From: Nitrospinia bacterium | Lineage (GTDB): Bacteria; Nitrospinota; Nitrospinia; JACRGO01 | Assembly: GCA_029261755.1 (NCBI GenBank) | Contig: JAJDAS010000078.1 | Coordinates: forward strand, 1 to 39,714 | DNA: 39,714 bases | Reading direction: 5' to 3' | Part shown: one piece after another, positions 26,780-36,151 of the stretch | Position numbering within the stretch: the first letter of the stretch is position 1 | Layout of the letters: each line of letters opens with the position of its first letter | The notes under the pieces: generated by a model | Told to the model about the DNA's origin: nothing | The model's input: only the letters and a program-made list of their open reading frames with translations | Databases searched by the model: none | Made by a program: the position numbers and the translations under genes

Positions 26780-27826
26780 TTAGCCTCCGGCTCTGTCCAT
26801 TGCACTTCCTCCCAATTGCCCGCAAGCGGCACAGACATCCTCCCCCCTGCTCTTTCTGGTAAATACCGTTATATTAGAATCGATTAAGATTTTATGAAAT
26901 CGAGCCACTTGCTCCGATGCTTTGGACTGGAAAGGCGCTCCTTCCCAGGAGTTCAAAGGGATCAGGTTCACTTTGCTGCTTATTCCACGAAGAAGTTTTA
27001 CCAGCTTTAGCGCCTCTTCGTCGGAGTCATTCAATCCGGGAATCAGGACATATTCAAAGGTGATTCGCCTGCTGGGTTGGAGAGGGTAATCCCGGCAGAA
27101 TTTCAACAAATCTTTCATGGGATACTTTTTGTTAATGGGCATAATTTTATCCCTTGTTTCTCCATCTGCGGCATTCAGAGAGATAGCCAGATTTATTTTC
27201 ATCTTTTCTTCTTGAAAGCGCTTGAGAGCCGGGAGTAAGCCCACAGTGGAAAGAGTGATTTTTCTCGACCCTATTTTTAAGCCAAAAGGGGAAGAAAAAA
27301 CTTTTAACGCTTTCAGGACGCTATCGTAGTTATCCAAGGGTTCACCCATGCCCATTAACACCAAGTTGGTCACACTTTTTTCCGGCCCCAACCACTCCTG
27401 AACCATTAAAACCTGTTGGATGATTTCCGATGCGGAAAGGTTGCGGAGAAACCCCATTTTTCCGGTGAGGCAAAAAGCACAATTGAATTTGCACCCTACC
27501 TGTGTGGAAATGCAAAGGGACCTTTTGTTGTCATCCGGCATATAAACCCCTTCTACGGACAATCCATCATTTAAACCAAAAAGAAACTTAATCGTACCAT
27601 CACTGGATTCCACAAAACCCTTGATTTTTAAACTTCGAATGGAAAACTGCTGGTCCATTTTTTCTCTCAATGCCTTGGAAAGATTGCTCATTTTTTCAAA
27701 AGAATCTACTTTTTTGAGGTAAATCCACTCTATTACCTGCTTGCAGCGATATGACGACTCACTCCATTCTTTTAAAACCAGCTCCAGCTCTTCAAAGCTC
27801 AGATCCATAATATTTTCTTTTTGCAT
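26780..27826 (-). CDS. rlmN: 23S rRNA (A2503-C2) / tRNA (A37-C2) methyltransferase
   Basis: This radical SAM methyltransferase modifies A2503 of 23S rRNA. The cluster motif CX3CX2C is at C112, C116 and C119 (GCKFNCAFCLTGKMGF). LVLMGMGEPLDNY follows, then ITLSTVGL and ISLNAADGETRDKIMPIN. Near the C-terminus, CAACGQL holds the cysteine that is methylated during catalysis. I chose ATG 27826 over the upstream TTG 27832, because AAAGGA lies 7 bases before it. The length, 348 aa, is standard. Confidence 0.96.
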   Translation of the reverse strand: MQKENIMDLSFEELELVLKEWSESSYRCKQVIEWIYLKKVDSFEKMSNLSKALREKMDQQFSIRSLKIKGFVESSDGTIKFLFGLNDGLSVEGVYMPDDNKRSLCISTQVGCKFNCAFCLTGKMGFLRNLSASEIIQQVLMVQEWLGPEKSVTNLVLMGMGEPLDNYDSVLKALKVFSSPFGLKIGSRKITLSTVGLLPALKRFQEEKMKINLAISLNAADGETRDKIMPINKKYPMKDLLKFCRDYPLQPSRRITFEYVLIPGLNDSDEEALKLVKLLRGISSKVNLIPLNSWEGAPFQSKASEQVARFHKILIDSNITVFTRKSRGEDVCAACGQLGGSAMDRAGG

Positions 27827-27932
27827 TAGCAAATCCTTTAAGGTAAAATTAAATCATTTCTTTATTCTAATTAACTAAAAGGTAATCACGCAATTTTTTT
27901 GAGCTTTTGGTTTCTCCAAGGAGAGTTTATCT

Positions 27933-28136
27933 ATGGGTACATTTAGTTTAGGACACTGGATCGTTGTCCTTATTATTGTGATGATTGTTTTTGGAGCAAA
28001 AAGGCTTCCAGCTATCGGTTCAGGCATAGGACAAGGTATCCGTAATTTTAAGAAGTCGTTTAAAGATGATGACCAACCGGAAGCCAAAAGCGAAAACCAA
28101 GAGATAAAAGAAGAGAAAAAAGAAAATTCTGCTTAA
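27933..28136 (+). CDS. tatA: Sec-independent translocase subunit TatA/E
   Basis: The 67-residue protein has one N-terminal membrane helix (GHWIVVLIIVMIVFGAKRLP), an amphipathic helix (IGQGIRNFKKSFKDD) and a charged tail, the TatA/E layout. It would form the pore of the twin-arginine export pathway. AAGGAGAG precedes the ATG. No tatB or tatC is present nearby. It is divergent from rlmN. Confidence 0.95.
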   Translation: MGTFSLGHWIVVLIIVMIVFGAKRLPAIGSGIGQGIRNFKKSFKDDDQPEAKSENQEIKEEKKENSA

Positions 28137-28201
28137 GTACCCAAACCGTCACCCAACAACTATCATTTTCCTTTCTCTTCTCTTTTTTAGTAGCCCAATG
28201 A

Positions 28202-29929
28202 ATGCTTGATGAAAGCCCACCTTATAAGAAAATAGCCCTATTTTTTTCCTTTTTCTCCTTCTTCATCTTTTCCTATCAACTGGAACAAATTTCCCTGTAT
28301 CATACGGATGAGCAGTATTACATCCAATCTTGCAGGAATATAGTTGAATCCGGAGATTGGCTCACCCCCGAGTTTAATGGGGAAAAGCGGTTTGCCAAAC
28401 CGATCCTTTTTTACTGGCTCGTATCCTCTTCTTATAAGATATTCGGAGCCACCCTTTCCTCTGCCAGGCTCATTTCAGCCCTCCTTGGCTCTCTCTGCCT
28501 CTGGTTGACCTTTCGCATGGGTTCAGTGCTTTTCGATCATCGGACCGGCCTTTATTCCACTTTCATCCTGGGATCTTCCTACCTCTATTTTCTATCCGCC
28601 CGCCTGGCTTACACGGATATGACGCTTTGTTTCTTTGTCACCCTTTCCCTCTTTTTCTTTTCTAAATCCATTACCAGGCATGGCAGGGAACTTGAAGTTG
28701 AAGCGGGAAGCCCAAGCGAAAAAAGAAATATTTTCCTCTTTTATCTTTTCGCAGGATTGGCTACAGCCACGAAAGGCCCACCGGGTTTTCTTATTCCAGG
28801 GCTTACAGCAGGTATTTTTTTGATTTTAACTCGGGATCGGGAAACCACCCAACGTTTCTTCCACCTGCCAGGCATCTTTCTTTTCCTTTTTCTTTCCCTC
28901 TTTTGGCCTATTGCCATGGTTTGGCTACACGGCTCATCCTTCACGAACCATCTTCTGCATGCGGAAGGGATAGACCGTGTTTTGCATTCGGAAAAGCTGG
29001 ATTTTTACTTCTTTTTTGTAATCATTCGGTATTTTGCTCCATGGTCTATTTTTCTCATTGCCGTAGTGATAATAACCTTTAGGAAAGGCAGAACATTGCT
29101 TGAGAGCCAGGAGAAACCTCGGCTTTTTCTTTGGATTTATTTCGTTGTTCCTGTGATCTTATTCGTATTATTACGCATCCAACATAGCCGCTATCCACTT
29201 CCGGTTTTTCCTGCTCTGGCAATTATTGTAGGAGATTATTTCAATCGAATAGTTTCCCGGAAGATAGACCCAGCCAGCAACAGCTTTCGATTTTCTTTTT
29301 TATGTACGGCCTTTTTGTATTTTGTCATATCCGCTACAATTTTAGCAGCCGGAGGCCTTCTTTATTATTTCAACTGGGAAGAGTTCTCATTCAGCATTTT
29401 TTTCTTGCCGGTGGTATTTATAGCGGGGCTGGCGTTAATGGTAATATCCTGGAGAAAAAAGGATTTTGCTTTTCTCCCCATCATTATTTCTTTCCCTCTC
29501 ATTGTTTCCTTCCCACTCCTTCCGGGAAAAATACTCCCTTCCCTGAACCCTGAACCATTAATGGGTTTTACGGAAAAAATCCATTCCCACTGGAAACCTG
29601 GAACGCAGTTGGCAACTTATCAACTTGGAAATGGGAACCAACGACTCCGGGTTCTCACAGGCTGGCCGGTGACATATTTGGAGAGACGGAAGGACCTCTT
29701 ATCGTTCCTCAATAACAAGAGCCCTTTTTTCCTGGTAATCCATAAGGATGCTTTCGAGGATATGAAAGAGAGTTTGGGGAAGGAACTACAGGTGATCAGC
29801 GAGGCAAAAAAATGGAAAAAGATAAAGTTGGATGAGCATACTATAGACCATATAAAAGAAGAATTTGGCCCAAAATTATTGGAAGAATTCAGAGAAAAGG
29901 TTTTATTGATTTACAAAGGCAAGGCGTAA
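28202..29929 (+). CDS. GT-C glycosyltransferase, ArnT/PMT (family 39/83) type
   Basis: The 575-residue integral membrane protein has an N-terminal helix, then the family's first periplasmic loop with the acidic pair (YHTDEQYYIQSCRNI..GDWLTPEF, FAKPILFYWLV) that is catalytic in lipid-linked-sugar transferases. About 11 further hydrophobic segments follow and a soluble C-terminal domain of ~110 residues. Lipid-phosphate sugars would be moved to lipid A, protein or glycan on the periplasmic face; the acceptor is unknown. The ATG at 28202 has no clear Shine-Dalgarno. The next membrane gene may be functionally linked. Confidence 0.88.
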   Translation: MLDESPPYKKIALFFSFFSFFIFSYQLEQISLYHTDEQYYIQSCRNIVESGDWLTPEFNGEKRFAKPILFYWLVSSSYKIFGATLSSARLISALLGSLCLWLTFRMGSVLFDHRTGLYSTFILGSSYLYFLSARLAYTDMTLCFFVTLSLFFFSKSITRHGRELEVEAGSPSEKRNIFLFYLFAGLATATKGPPGFLIPGLTAGIFLILTRDRETTQRFFHLPGIFLFLFLSLFWPIAMVWLHGSSFTNHLLHAEGIDRVLHSEKLDFYFFFVIIRYFAPWSIFLIAVVIITFRKGRTLLESQEKPRLFLWIYFVVPVILFVLLRIQHSRYPLPVFPALAIIVGDYFNRIVSRKIDPASNSFRFSFLCTAFLYFVISATILAAGGLLYYFNWEEFSFSIFFLPVVFIAGLALMVISWRKKDFAFLPIIISFPLIVSFPLLPGKILPSLNPEPLMGFTEKIHSHWKPGTQLATYQLGNGNQRLRVLTGWPVTYLERRKDLLSFLNNKSPFFLVIHKDAFEDMKESLGKELQVISEAKKWKKIKLDEHTIDHIKEEFGPKLLEEFREKVLLIYKGKA

Positions 29930-30049
29930 CTATTCGAGCTGTTCTTGTGCTGATCACCCAATCTTTTGTTCTTAGGCCCCCTCATTTTTCCATTTGTGGT
30001 GATACTGCTTCTTGTGAAATATGTGGTAATTTTTTTATAGCGCCTAAAG

Positions 30050-32317
30050 ATGACTATGAACATTTTCTTCCTCCTTTCGGTCCTGATTTTTTGTTTGGTC
30101 CCTGGACCCGAAAGCCTCATTTTCTCAGGAATCCCCTTAAACAAGGAAATTCCTTTCTATGCCTTCCTCCTCCTTCTCGCATTTTCCTTTTGCGCGCTTA
30201 TAAAAGGCAAAATAAGCGTCAGGCTTTCCCCAAGGGGGCTTATTCCCTTAGCTTTGCTATGGTGCTTTATCCTGTTGAAATTGCTGGCATTCTCCTGGTT
30301 GCCCCCCACGGGCTTCAAAGCCTGCTATCGGGCTTTATTAAATGAACTTCCCGTGGGCCAGTGCGAGCAGAGTCCCGATTTTCTTTGGGCCAATGGCCAG
30401 TACACTCGGTATGACGAGGAAATCGATTTTACGGATTTCTTTTCCGCAGGCTTTTGGAATAATAGCCGTTTTAGTTACTACCAATGGGAAAAAGGACATC
30501 CGGTTTTCGGGAGGTATCCGTTTCAGGTGGAATGGGAAGGAAATTTAGTCATCCCCAAGGACGCAGCCTACATCGCCTTTGAATATACGGGTGAGTTGAA
30601 GGTGGTATTCCCTGAATCGGATATAAAATTCCCGGCCTCCTATAATGCAAAAATGAGCGGCAAACTGGAGCTGAAAAAACACTTTCCAGCCTTGGTGGAT
30701 GGAAGTAATCCCAATGACAAAAGCCTTTTACCCGTGTCTATGCACTACCGGTTCCAGGACCATTCCAAAACCGGGGCTCCTATAAAAGGTCTGGACGCCA
30801 TGGTTCGGGTAACCTTGGAAGATCAGGCGGGTAAAACTTTTCCCATCAACTCCGAACCCTTGAACTCTCCCTGGGCAGCCAATTTATTACCCATTATTGA
30901 TCTTTTCGCTTTTGTGGTTTTCGGAACGATACTGTTGTCTGTTGCTTTGCTTATAGCAGAAGAGAGCATCTTCCTGTTGTTTCTCTCCCCCTGTCTTGCT
31001 TGGTTTTACTGGTTTTATTCTGCATCGAGCCCTCTTTATCAATATCTGGTGCTCTTTCCCCTATCGATCTTATCAGGCATTGCCGTGGCTCAAATCAGAT
31101 TCAAAAAATCGGATTTTACGGCCTTTCTGATATTCGCTTCTTTTCTCTTTATTCTGTTTTCTCACTACGGATTAAAGGTCAGCACGGTCCATTTCTTTGT
31201 GCCCGGGCACGATAGCATGACCTACGAAACCTTTTTCCGCAATATGTTAAGCTCCGGCAATCTATTTGATTTTTTCCGGGGTACGGAGGACATCTTTCTC
31301 TATCAACCTGCTTATCGATACTACCTGGCCTTCATGCACCTTATTTTCGGAGACGGCAATTTAGGAATCACCATATTCAATAAATTTCTTTACCTGTTGA
31401 CCTTGCCATTGGTGATATCCATGTTTCTTCGCAAGCTTTCCTTTTTCCCTTCCGTGATCCTGGGGGTAGGGTTTTTGGTGCCCCTGGTTTCTTTTGTATT
31501 TGTAAACCTGGAAAGTAACCTGAGCGAGTATTCGGCTCTGCTCTTTTTCACCCTAGCTATTTACCTCTTTTTCCTGGGCAAAAAAGGGTCCCATTTTATT
31601 TTGGGCTGCGCTTTCCTGGCCCTGGGCAACACTGTTCGGACTCATTGGCTGCCCGGATGCGTCTATTTTCTCTTTGCCAATGTCCTGATTTTTTATTATA
31701 GGGGAGGATATTTAACGGGCGTGAAATATTCGGCCAGGACCCTGGCCATAGGGGTGGGTGTCTTTTGCTGCGTTTATGCTCTGGTACCTATCCACAATTT
31801 TGTTTACGGGGGGGAGATCTTTTTAACCACCTCCCGCATCAACCATGTTTCCACTTTGGTGGTCCCACCTGCTCAAATGCTGGAGATGCTTTATAACGGG
31901 CAACTGCCGGGTTATATCCTGGAACGGCTGGAGTATATGTTTTACATAGGAAAAAGTAATTACCATATCGGACTGACCTTTCATACACCCTATCAGGATC
32001 GGTATATGGTGTTCACTCAGAAACTTGTCCACCGCTACTATCTTGCTCTGTTCATGAATGTCTTTTCTTTTTGCTATATCGCAATCCTTCTCTTTAATCT
32101 AACCCAATTCATTAGGACAAAAAGCAGGGAATATTTTTATAATTTCCTTATCCTGCTGACTCCCTTTGCCTTTTTGAGCGTCCACTTTTTTTATCAGATT
32201 AAAAACTACTACCCCAGGCACATCATAGCCGGACAACTTATGGCTTATTTCTTTTCCGTAATTTACGGGCGCGAGGTGCTGAGCCATTTTAAAAACCGAA
32301 TTATGCCTGCTAAATAA
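30050..32317 (+). CDS. Large unassigned membrane protein, GT-C-like
   Basis: The 755-residue protein starts with about three membrane helices, then a periplasmic domain (~90-275) rich in beta-strand patterns (VEWEGNLVIPKDAAYIAFEY; FPINSEPLNSPW) resembling a PA14/carbohydrate-binding sandwich. At least ten further helices follow. After about residue 385 the loop VPGHDSMTYETFFRNML carries an acidic motif of the kind used by GT-C glycosyltransferases, and QPAYRYYLAFMHLIFGDGN follows the GT-C loop style. A glycosyltransferase role is inference. It lies 120 bases after a GT39-type gene and converges on the CusB-like gene. Confidence 0.7.
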   Translation: MTMNIFFLLSVLIFCLVPGPESLIFSGIPLNKEIPFYAFLLLLAFSFCALIKGKISVRLSPRGLIPLALLWCFILLKLLAFSWLPPTGFKACYRALLNELPVGQCEQSPDFLWANGQYTRYDEEIDFTDFFSAGFWNNSRFSYYQWEKGHPVFGRYPFQVEWEGNLVIPKDAAYIAFEYTGELKVVFPESDIKFPASYNAKMSGKLELKKHFPALVDGSNPNDKSLLPVSMHYRFQDHSKTGAPIKGLDAMVRVTLEDQAGKTFPINSEPLNSPWAANLLPIIDLFAFVVFGTILLSVALLIAEESIFLLFLSPCLAWFYWFYSASSPLYQYLVLFPLSILSGIAVAQIRFKKSDFTAFLIFASFLFILFSHYGLKVSTVHFFVPGHDSMTYETFFRNMLSSGNLFDFFRGTEDIFLYQPAYRYYLAFMHLIFGDGNLGITIFNKFLYLLTLPLVISMFLRKLSFFPSVILGVGFLVPLVSFVFVNLESNLSEYSALLFFTLAIYLFFLGKKGSHFILGCAFLALGNTVRTHWLPGCVYFLFANVLIFYYRGGYLTGVKYSARTLAIGVGVFCCVYALVPIHNFVYGGEIFLTTSRINHVSTLVVPPAQMLEMLYNGQLPGYILERLEYMFYIGKSNYHIGLTFHTPYQDRYMVFTQKLVHRYYLALFMNVFSFCYIAILLFNLTQFIRTKSREYFYNFLILLTPFAFLSVHFFYQIKNYYPRHIIAGQLMAYFFSVIYGREVLSHFKNRIMPAK

Positions 32318-32416
32318 GGGACCAACCGTAGGCCCTGTGGAGGGGACCCGTGTCGTTGGAAATAAAAAGGTCGCAACGGGAGATAATGGCCGCCGCTTCA
32401 AAAGTGTTCACCAGCC

Positions 32417-34378
32417 TTAATTTTCCATTGAACGGTATTCCTTAACCACTTTCCCACAACCGGGCATGGCGGAACCCATGTAAGAGTTCATGGTTACCTT
32501 CCCCTCCTGGATCCAACTGGCTCCTTTCCAACCAAAAGCCACGGGGCAACTAAGAAGATATAGACGAGAATTTCCCGAGAAGCCGAAGCTGTCCAGGATT
32601 TCGGAAATATTCTCGGAGACCTGGACAAAGGCAGTGCGCAATGCTTGAAGCTTTTTTGATTCGGACTGATTATTGATACCCTCCTTTAGTCCCCCGGAAA
32701 TTTTCATCCAGTCATCATGAAGGGAATCCTCCAGAAGTTTCATATCCACAGCGCCCAAAACACCCTTCATCTTTTTAGAGGCTTCCACGGCACCATCCAC
32801 ATCGTCCTTTGCCAAAAGCTCCTGTACTTTCAGGTAGGATTGAACCAGGTTGAATATCTGTTTTTTGAAAAGCTCGGGAACCTTGGCAGAGGAATCCTCT
32901 TTCGCACCGCTCATTCCTCCATGATGGGAATGCCCTGCCATTGGGACCCCACCCTCCGGGCTCATCATGCTGGGTTTTGCCAGGATCTGAAGGGCGCTGT
33001 CGATCTTGAAGTTCCCGTTGGTTACCACCCTTTCACCCTCTGAGAGGCCGGAATCTATAAGATAGTAATCGCCGGCCCTGGCTCCAAGGACAACCTCGCG
33101 TCCTTCGAAGGTGGGCTGCTCTCTACCCGGAACCTGCACATAGACCACGGCCCGCGTTCCCGTCTTTAAAACAGCGGATACCGGAACAACCAGCGGGGCC
33201 TGCTCCCCGGCATTCTCTTTTACATAGCCGAGGGACTCCGTCTTTCTGAGGGTCATCCCGCAGATGTCGCATTTTCCCGGATCGGAGGATAGAAAATCCG
33301 GGTGCATGGGACATATCCATTTCCCCGATAATTCGGTGTCCATAACACGGCCCCCTTCAGCCACATTTGCGTGGACCTCTGCCCGGACGAACATCCCCGG
33401 TTTTAGCTTTCCTTCAGGATTATCCACATTTACCCGGACCTTTACCGTGCGGGTCTTTTGGTTTAAAACCGGGTCGATGAAGGAAATTCGCCCCCTGAAA
33501 ATATCGCCGGGGTATGCCTCGGATGTGAACTCCACTTTCTGGCCGTAACGAATCCACATCAAGTCGGATTCGTACGCATCGAGCTTTATCCAGAGTCGGC
33601 TGAGGTCGGCAATGGTGTATATCTTCGTGCCCGTTTCCACGTACATTCCTTCGAAGGCAGCTTTATGCACCACAATGCCACTCATGGGAGCATAAATGGT
33701 CAGGTGATCGGAGGGTTTGCTCCGTTTTTCGATATCTTTTATCTGTTCGGGTGTAAGGCCCCACAAACGGAGTTTCTCTCGTGCCGACCGGAGGGTATTG
33801 TAGGCCATATTCGCTACATATTTATTTTTCCCGCCCCCCGACCTTCGAGCGGACTTCACCGCCTGAAGCAATTCCTCTTGAGCCGCGAGAAGCTCGGGGC
33901 TATACAGATAGACCATATGATCCCCTTTTTGCACGGGAACGCCGGTGTAATCCACATACAGCTTATCCAGGCGTCCGGGAATCCAGGCCGTGATGTAGCC
34001 CACGCGGGTTTCATCGTAATCCACCTTCCCCACCATGCGTATCTTTGCGTCTACATACTTTCGGACAACCGGTTCGGTTACGATTTCCGCTAGTTTCTTT
34101 GCGGATTCCGACATGCTGTATTCACGCGGGCCAGCTCCTTGGCCGGAAGTATCAGAGACAGGTATCAGGTCCATGCCGCATATGGGGCATTTTCCCGGTT
34201 TAGGCATTTTGATATGGGGGTGCATGGAGCAGGTCCATGTTTGTGCTTTGGATTCGGGTTTTATTGCTTGGGGAATGGTTTTTTCTAAAGGATCGGTGGA
34301 GGATATTTCAGCAACTGTGTTGCCCTGGAATATTACACAGAAAAAAAGAAGCGTAAATAAAACGATTCGCGAATTCAT
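32417..34378 (-). CDS. CusB-type RND efflux periplasmic adaptor with two heavy-metal-binding motifs
   Basis: The 653-residue protein is a membrane-fusion adaptor of the heavy-metal (Cu/Ag-type) efflux class. A signal peptide is followed by a metal-binding motif at ~50-75 (TCSMHPHIKM..GKCPICGMDLIPV), the hairpin/lipoyl/barrel adaptor core (~85-345) and a second similar motif at ~350-378 (ICPMHPDFLS..KCDICGMTL). A further barrel segment and a C-terminal DUF3347-like domain (~525-650) contain CPVAFGWKGASWIQEG and MPGCGKV. E. coli CusB has about 400 residues and lacks the extra domains. Two TolC-family genes lie upstream, but no pump gene follows; the adjacent gene is convergent and unrelated. 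Confidence 0.92.
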   Translation of the reverse strand: MNSRIVLFTLLFFCVIFQGNTVAEISSTDPLEKTIPQAIKPESKAQTWTCSMHPHIKMPKPGKCPICGMDLIPVSDTSGQGAGPREYSMSESAKKLAEIVTEPVVRKYVDAKIRMVGKVDYDETRVGYITAWIPGRLDKLYVDYTGVPVQKGDHMVYLYSPELLAAQEELLQAVKSARRSGGGKNKYVANMAYNTLRSAREKLRLWGLTPEQIKDIEKRSKPSDHLTIYAPMSGIVVHKAAFEGMYVETGTKIYTIADLSRLWIKLDAYESDLMWIRYGQKVEFTSEAYPGDIFRGRISFIDPVLNQKTRTVKVRVNVDNPEGKLKPGMFVRAEVHANVAEGGRVMDTELSGKWICPMHPDFLSSDPGKCDICGMTLRKTESLGYVKENAGEQAPLVVPVSAVLKTGTRAVVYVQVPGREQPTFEGREVVLGARAGDYYLIDSGLSEGERVVTNGNFKIDSALQILAKPSMMSPEGGVPMAGHSHHGGMSGAKEDSSAKVPELFKKQIFNLVQSYLKVQELLAKDDVDGAVEASKKMKGVLGAVDMKLLEDSLHDDWMKISGGLKEGINNQSESKKLQALRTAFVQVSENISEILDSFGFSGNSRLYLLSCPVAFGWKGASWIQEGKVTMNSYMGSAMPGCGKVVKEYRSMEN

Positions 34379-34401
34379 GGAAGATTCAACCTCCTTTAAA
34401 A

Positions 34402-34489
34402 AGATAAAAACCTTTTTTAACCACGAATTTCACAAATTACACGAATTATTTTGATTTTTTTATTCGTGAAATTAGTGTAATTCGTGGTT
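34402..34489. repeat. Palindromic AACCACGAATT intergenic repeat
   Basis: The left arm 34419-34446 (AACCACGAATTTCAC...) and right arm 34462-34489 (...GTGTAATTCGTGGTT) are 28-base inverted copies differing at a few positions, around an AT-rich 15-base loop. It lies in the 216-base gap between the second TolC-family gene and the CusB-type gene. It belongs with the copies at 6212 and 37521-37583. It could fold in RNA and uncouple the two genes. Confidence 0.8.
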
Positions 34490-34594
34490 CCTGTCTTTGA
34501 TTTTAATTTTTTAGATTGTAAGAGACGGATTCTCAGAGTTAATGTGTAATGACCTAAATTGCTACAATAATAAATCGTTGGGCATTCTGTATTT

Positions 34595-36151
34595 TTATTT
34601 ACCTAACCTCGCTCCAATAGTCTTCTCCAAATTTGCCAAGGCTTGGTTCTGGTCTCTCGCATGTTGTTTGTAAAGAAGGTTGTAATCCAGCCAGGTTTTT
34701 TGTGCGTCCAGCACATCCAGAAAATCGGCCTTACCAGCTTGATAGTCCGTTTGGGCTACATAAAGATTGCTTTGGGCAAGCTGCAAAAGAGTTTCCTTGT
34801 ACAGGAGAACATCCCGTTTCGCGGTTTCCAACTGGAACAAGAGCTCCTTCACCTGAAAGCCGAGTTTGTCCTTTCCGGATTCCAGGTCACTTATCAGGGA
34901 CTGGTAGTTCTGTCTTGCCTCCCGGATGTAAGCATCATTTTTCCCAAACCAGAAAGGGGTTTTGTTGACAGGTTTCATGGCAAATGCTTCGCCATCTTTC
35001 CCAACCCCCACCAGATTTCCTTTCCCGTTTTCAAAATAACTATTTCCCAGGGTGAAATCGGGATAAAACTTTTTTTCCGCTAATTTGATGGCAAGATTGG
35101 TTTTCTCAATTTTAAGTTGGATGATTTTCAGCTCTTGTTGGCGTTTTACGCCTAAATCAATGAGTTCTTTTAGGGAAAGCTCTGTACTCCTCAACACAGT
35201 CTCCTTAGGAGGGCCAAGGGGAAAGGCGGTGGGAAGGTTTAGAAATTCATTCAGCTTGGCAACCACGGTATCCCTCTTTTCCAGCCAAGTGATGAGGTCA
35301 TCCGCCAACTTGGCTATTCGGGTTTGGACTTTGATCACATCGCTGTAACCCACTTGTCCGGCCTTATATTTGATATAGGCCACACCCTCCAACTGTTTGA
35401 GCAGCTCCAGGTTGTCCTTGGTAATACGGATGGCATAGTTGTTGTAAATCAACTCATCATAGGTAGTTCGGATGTCGGTGATGCAATCCCTCAAGACAAT
35501 GAGATATTTTTCCCTGGCAATCTCTACCTCTTTGGTAACGATGTCCCCCTTCAACGCCAGAGTGCCGGGAAAGGGAAATTTTTGAAATACGGCTTCTTTA
35601 TGAGCCATGGAACTTGTTTGAGTGTTTAGGTCTTTGATAAACGACTGATATTGCCTGAGAATATTATCGAGCCTGGTAGCCTGGGTGTATTTTTCCAGGG
35701 ACGCCTCCCATTTCTTTTTGGCGCTTGCCAGACCGGGATTTCTCCCAAAAGCTGCAGAGATGAGGGTGTTGGGATCAATTTCTTGTTTGAGAATTTCTTT
35801 AATTTCTTCATTTTTAGCGGTTTTTCGTATTTTTTGGCTGACCGGAGATTCAAAGTCGAAAAATTCTTGAGAGCTGGAAATCCTTGCAATGGCGGCCTCC
35901 CAATTTTGTTTTTGTTCTTCCAATTCTTTTTCTATTATTTTCAATTCCGATTCAGCGACGTCCCCCTCCGTTTCCCCTTTTTTCACGGGTTGAACCGGAG
36001 CTTCCGCAACGCTCTGTTCATAAAATACAGGGGCTTTATAGGACTCGATTTCTTCCCTCATTTCCCGGTAATCTTTATCCCCGGCGAATGTATTGGAAGG
36101 AAAAAAGATGAACAACCCTATTAGAGTTAGTATTGTTTTTAAAATGTTCAT
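34595..36151 (-). CDS. TolC/CusC-family outer-membrane efflux protein (second of two)
   Basis: The 518-residue protein has a signal peptide (ILTLIGLFIFFPSNTFAG) and a charged ~115-residue N-terminal extension with coiled-coil character. It then has the outer-membrane-factor repeat: EIDPNTLISAAFGRNPGLAS, FPFPGTLALKGD, DELIYNNYAIRITKDNLELL and a C-terminal KADFLDVLDAQKTWLDY. It would form the trimeric exit duct of a tripartite pump. It starts at the base next to the stop of the preceding TolC-family gene, implying translational coupling. The N-terminal extension is unusual for the family. Confidence 0.9.
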   Translation of the reverse strand: MNILKTILTLIGLFIFFPSNTFAGDKDYREMREEIESYKAPVFYEQSVAEAPVQPVKKGETEGDVAESELKIIEKELEEQKQNWEAAIARISSSQEFFDFESPVSQKIRKTAKNEEIKEILKQEIDPNTLISAAFGRNPGLASAKKKWEASLEKYTQATRLDNILRQYQSFIKDLNTQTSSMAHKEAVFQKFPFPGTLALKGDIVTKEVEIAREKYLIVLRDCITDIRTTYDELIYNNYAIRITKDNLELLKQLEGVAYIKYKAGQVGYSDVIKVQTRIAKLADDLITWLEKRDTVVAKLNEFLNLPTAFPLGPPKETVLRSTELSLKELIDLGVKRQQELKIIQLKIEKTNLAIKLAEKKFYPDFTLGNSYFENGKGNLVGVGKDGEAFAMKPVNKTPFWFGKNDAYIREARQNYQSLISDLESGKDKLGFQVKELLFQLETAKRDVLLYKETLLQLAQSNLYVAQTDYQAGKADFLDVLDAQKTWLDYNLLYKQHARDQNQALANLEKTIGARLGK

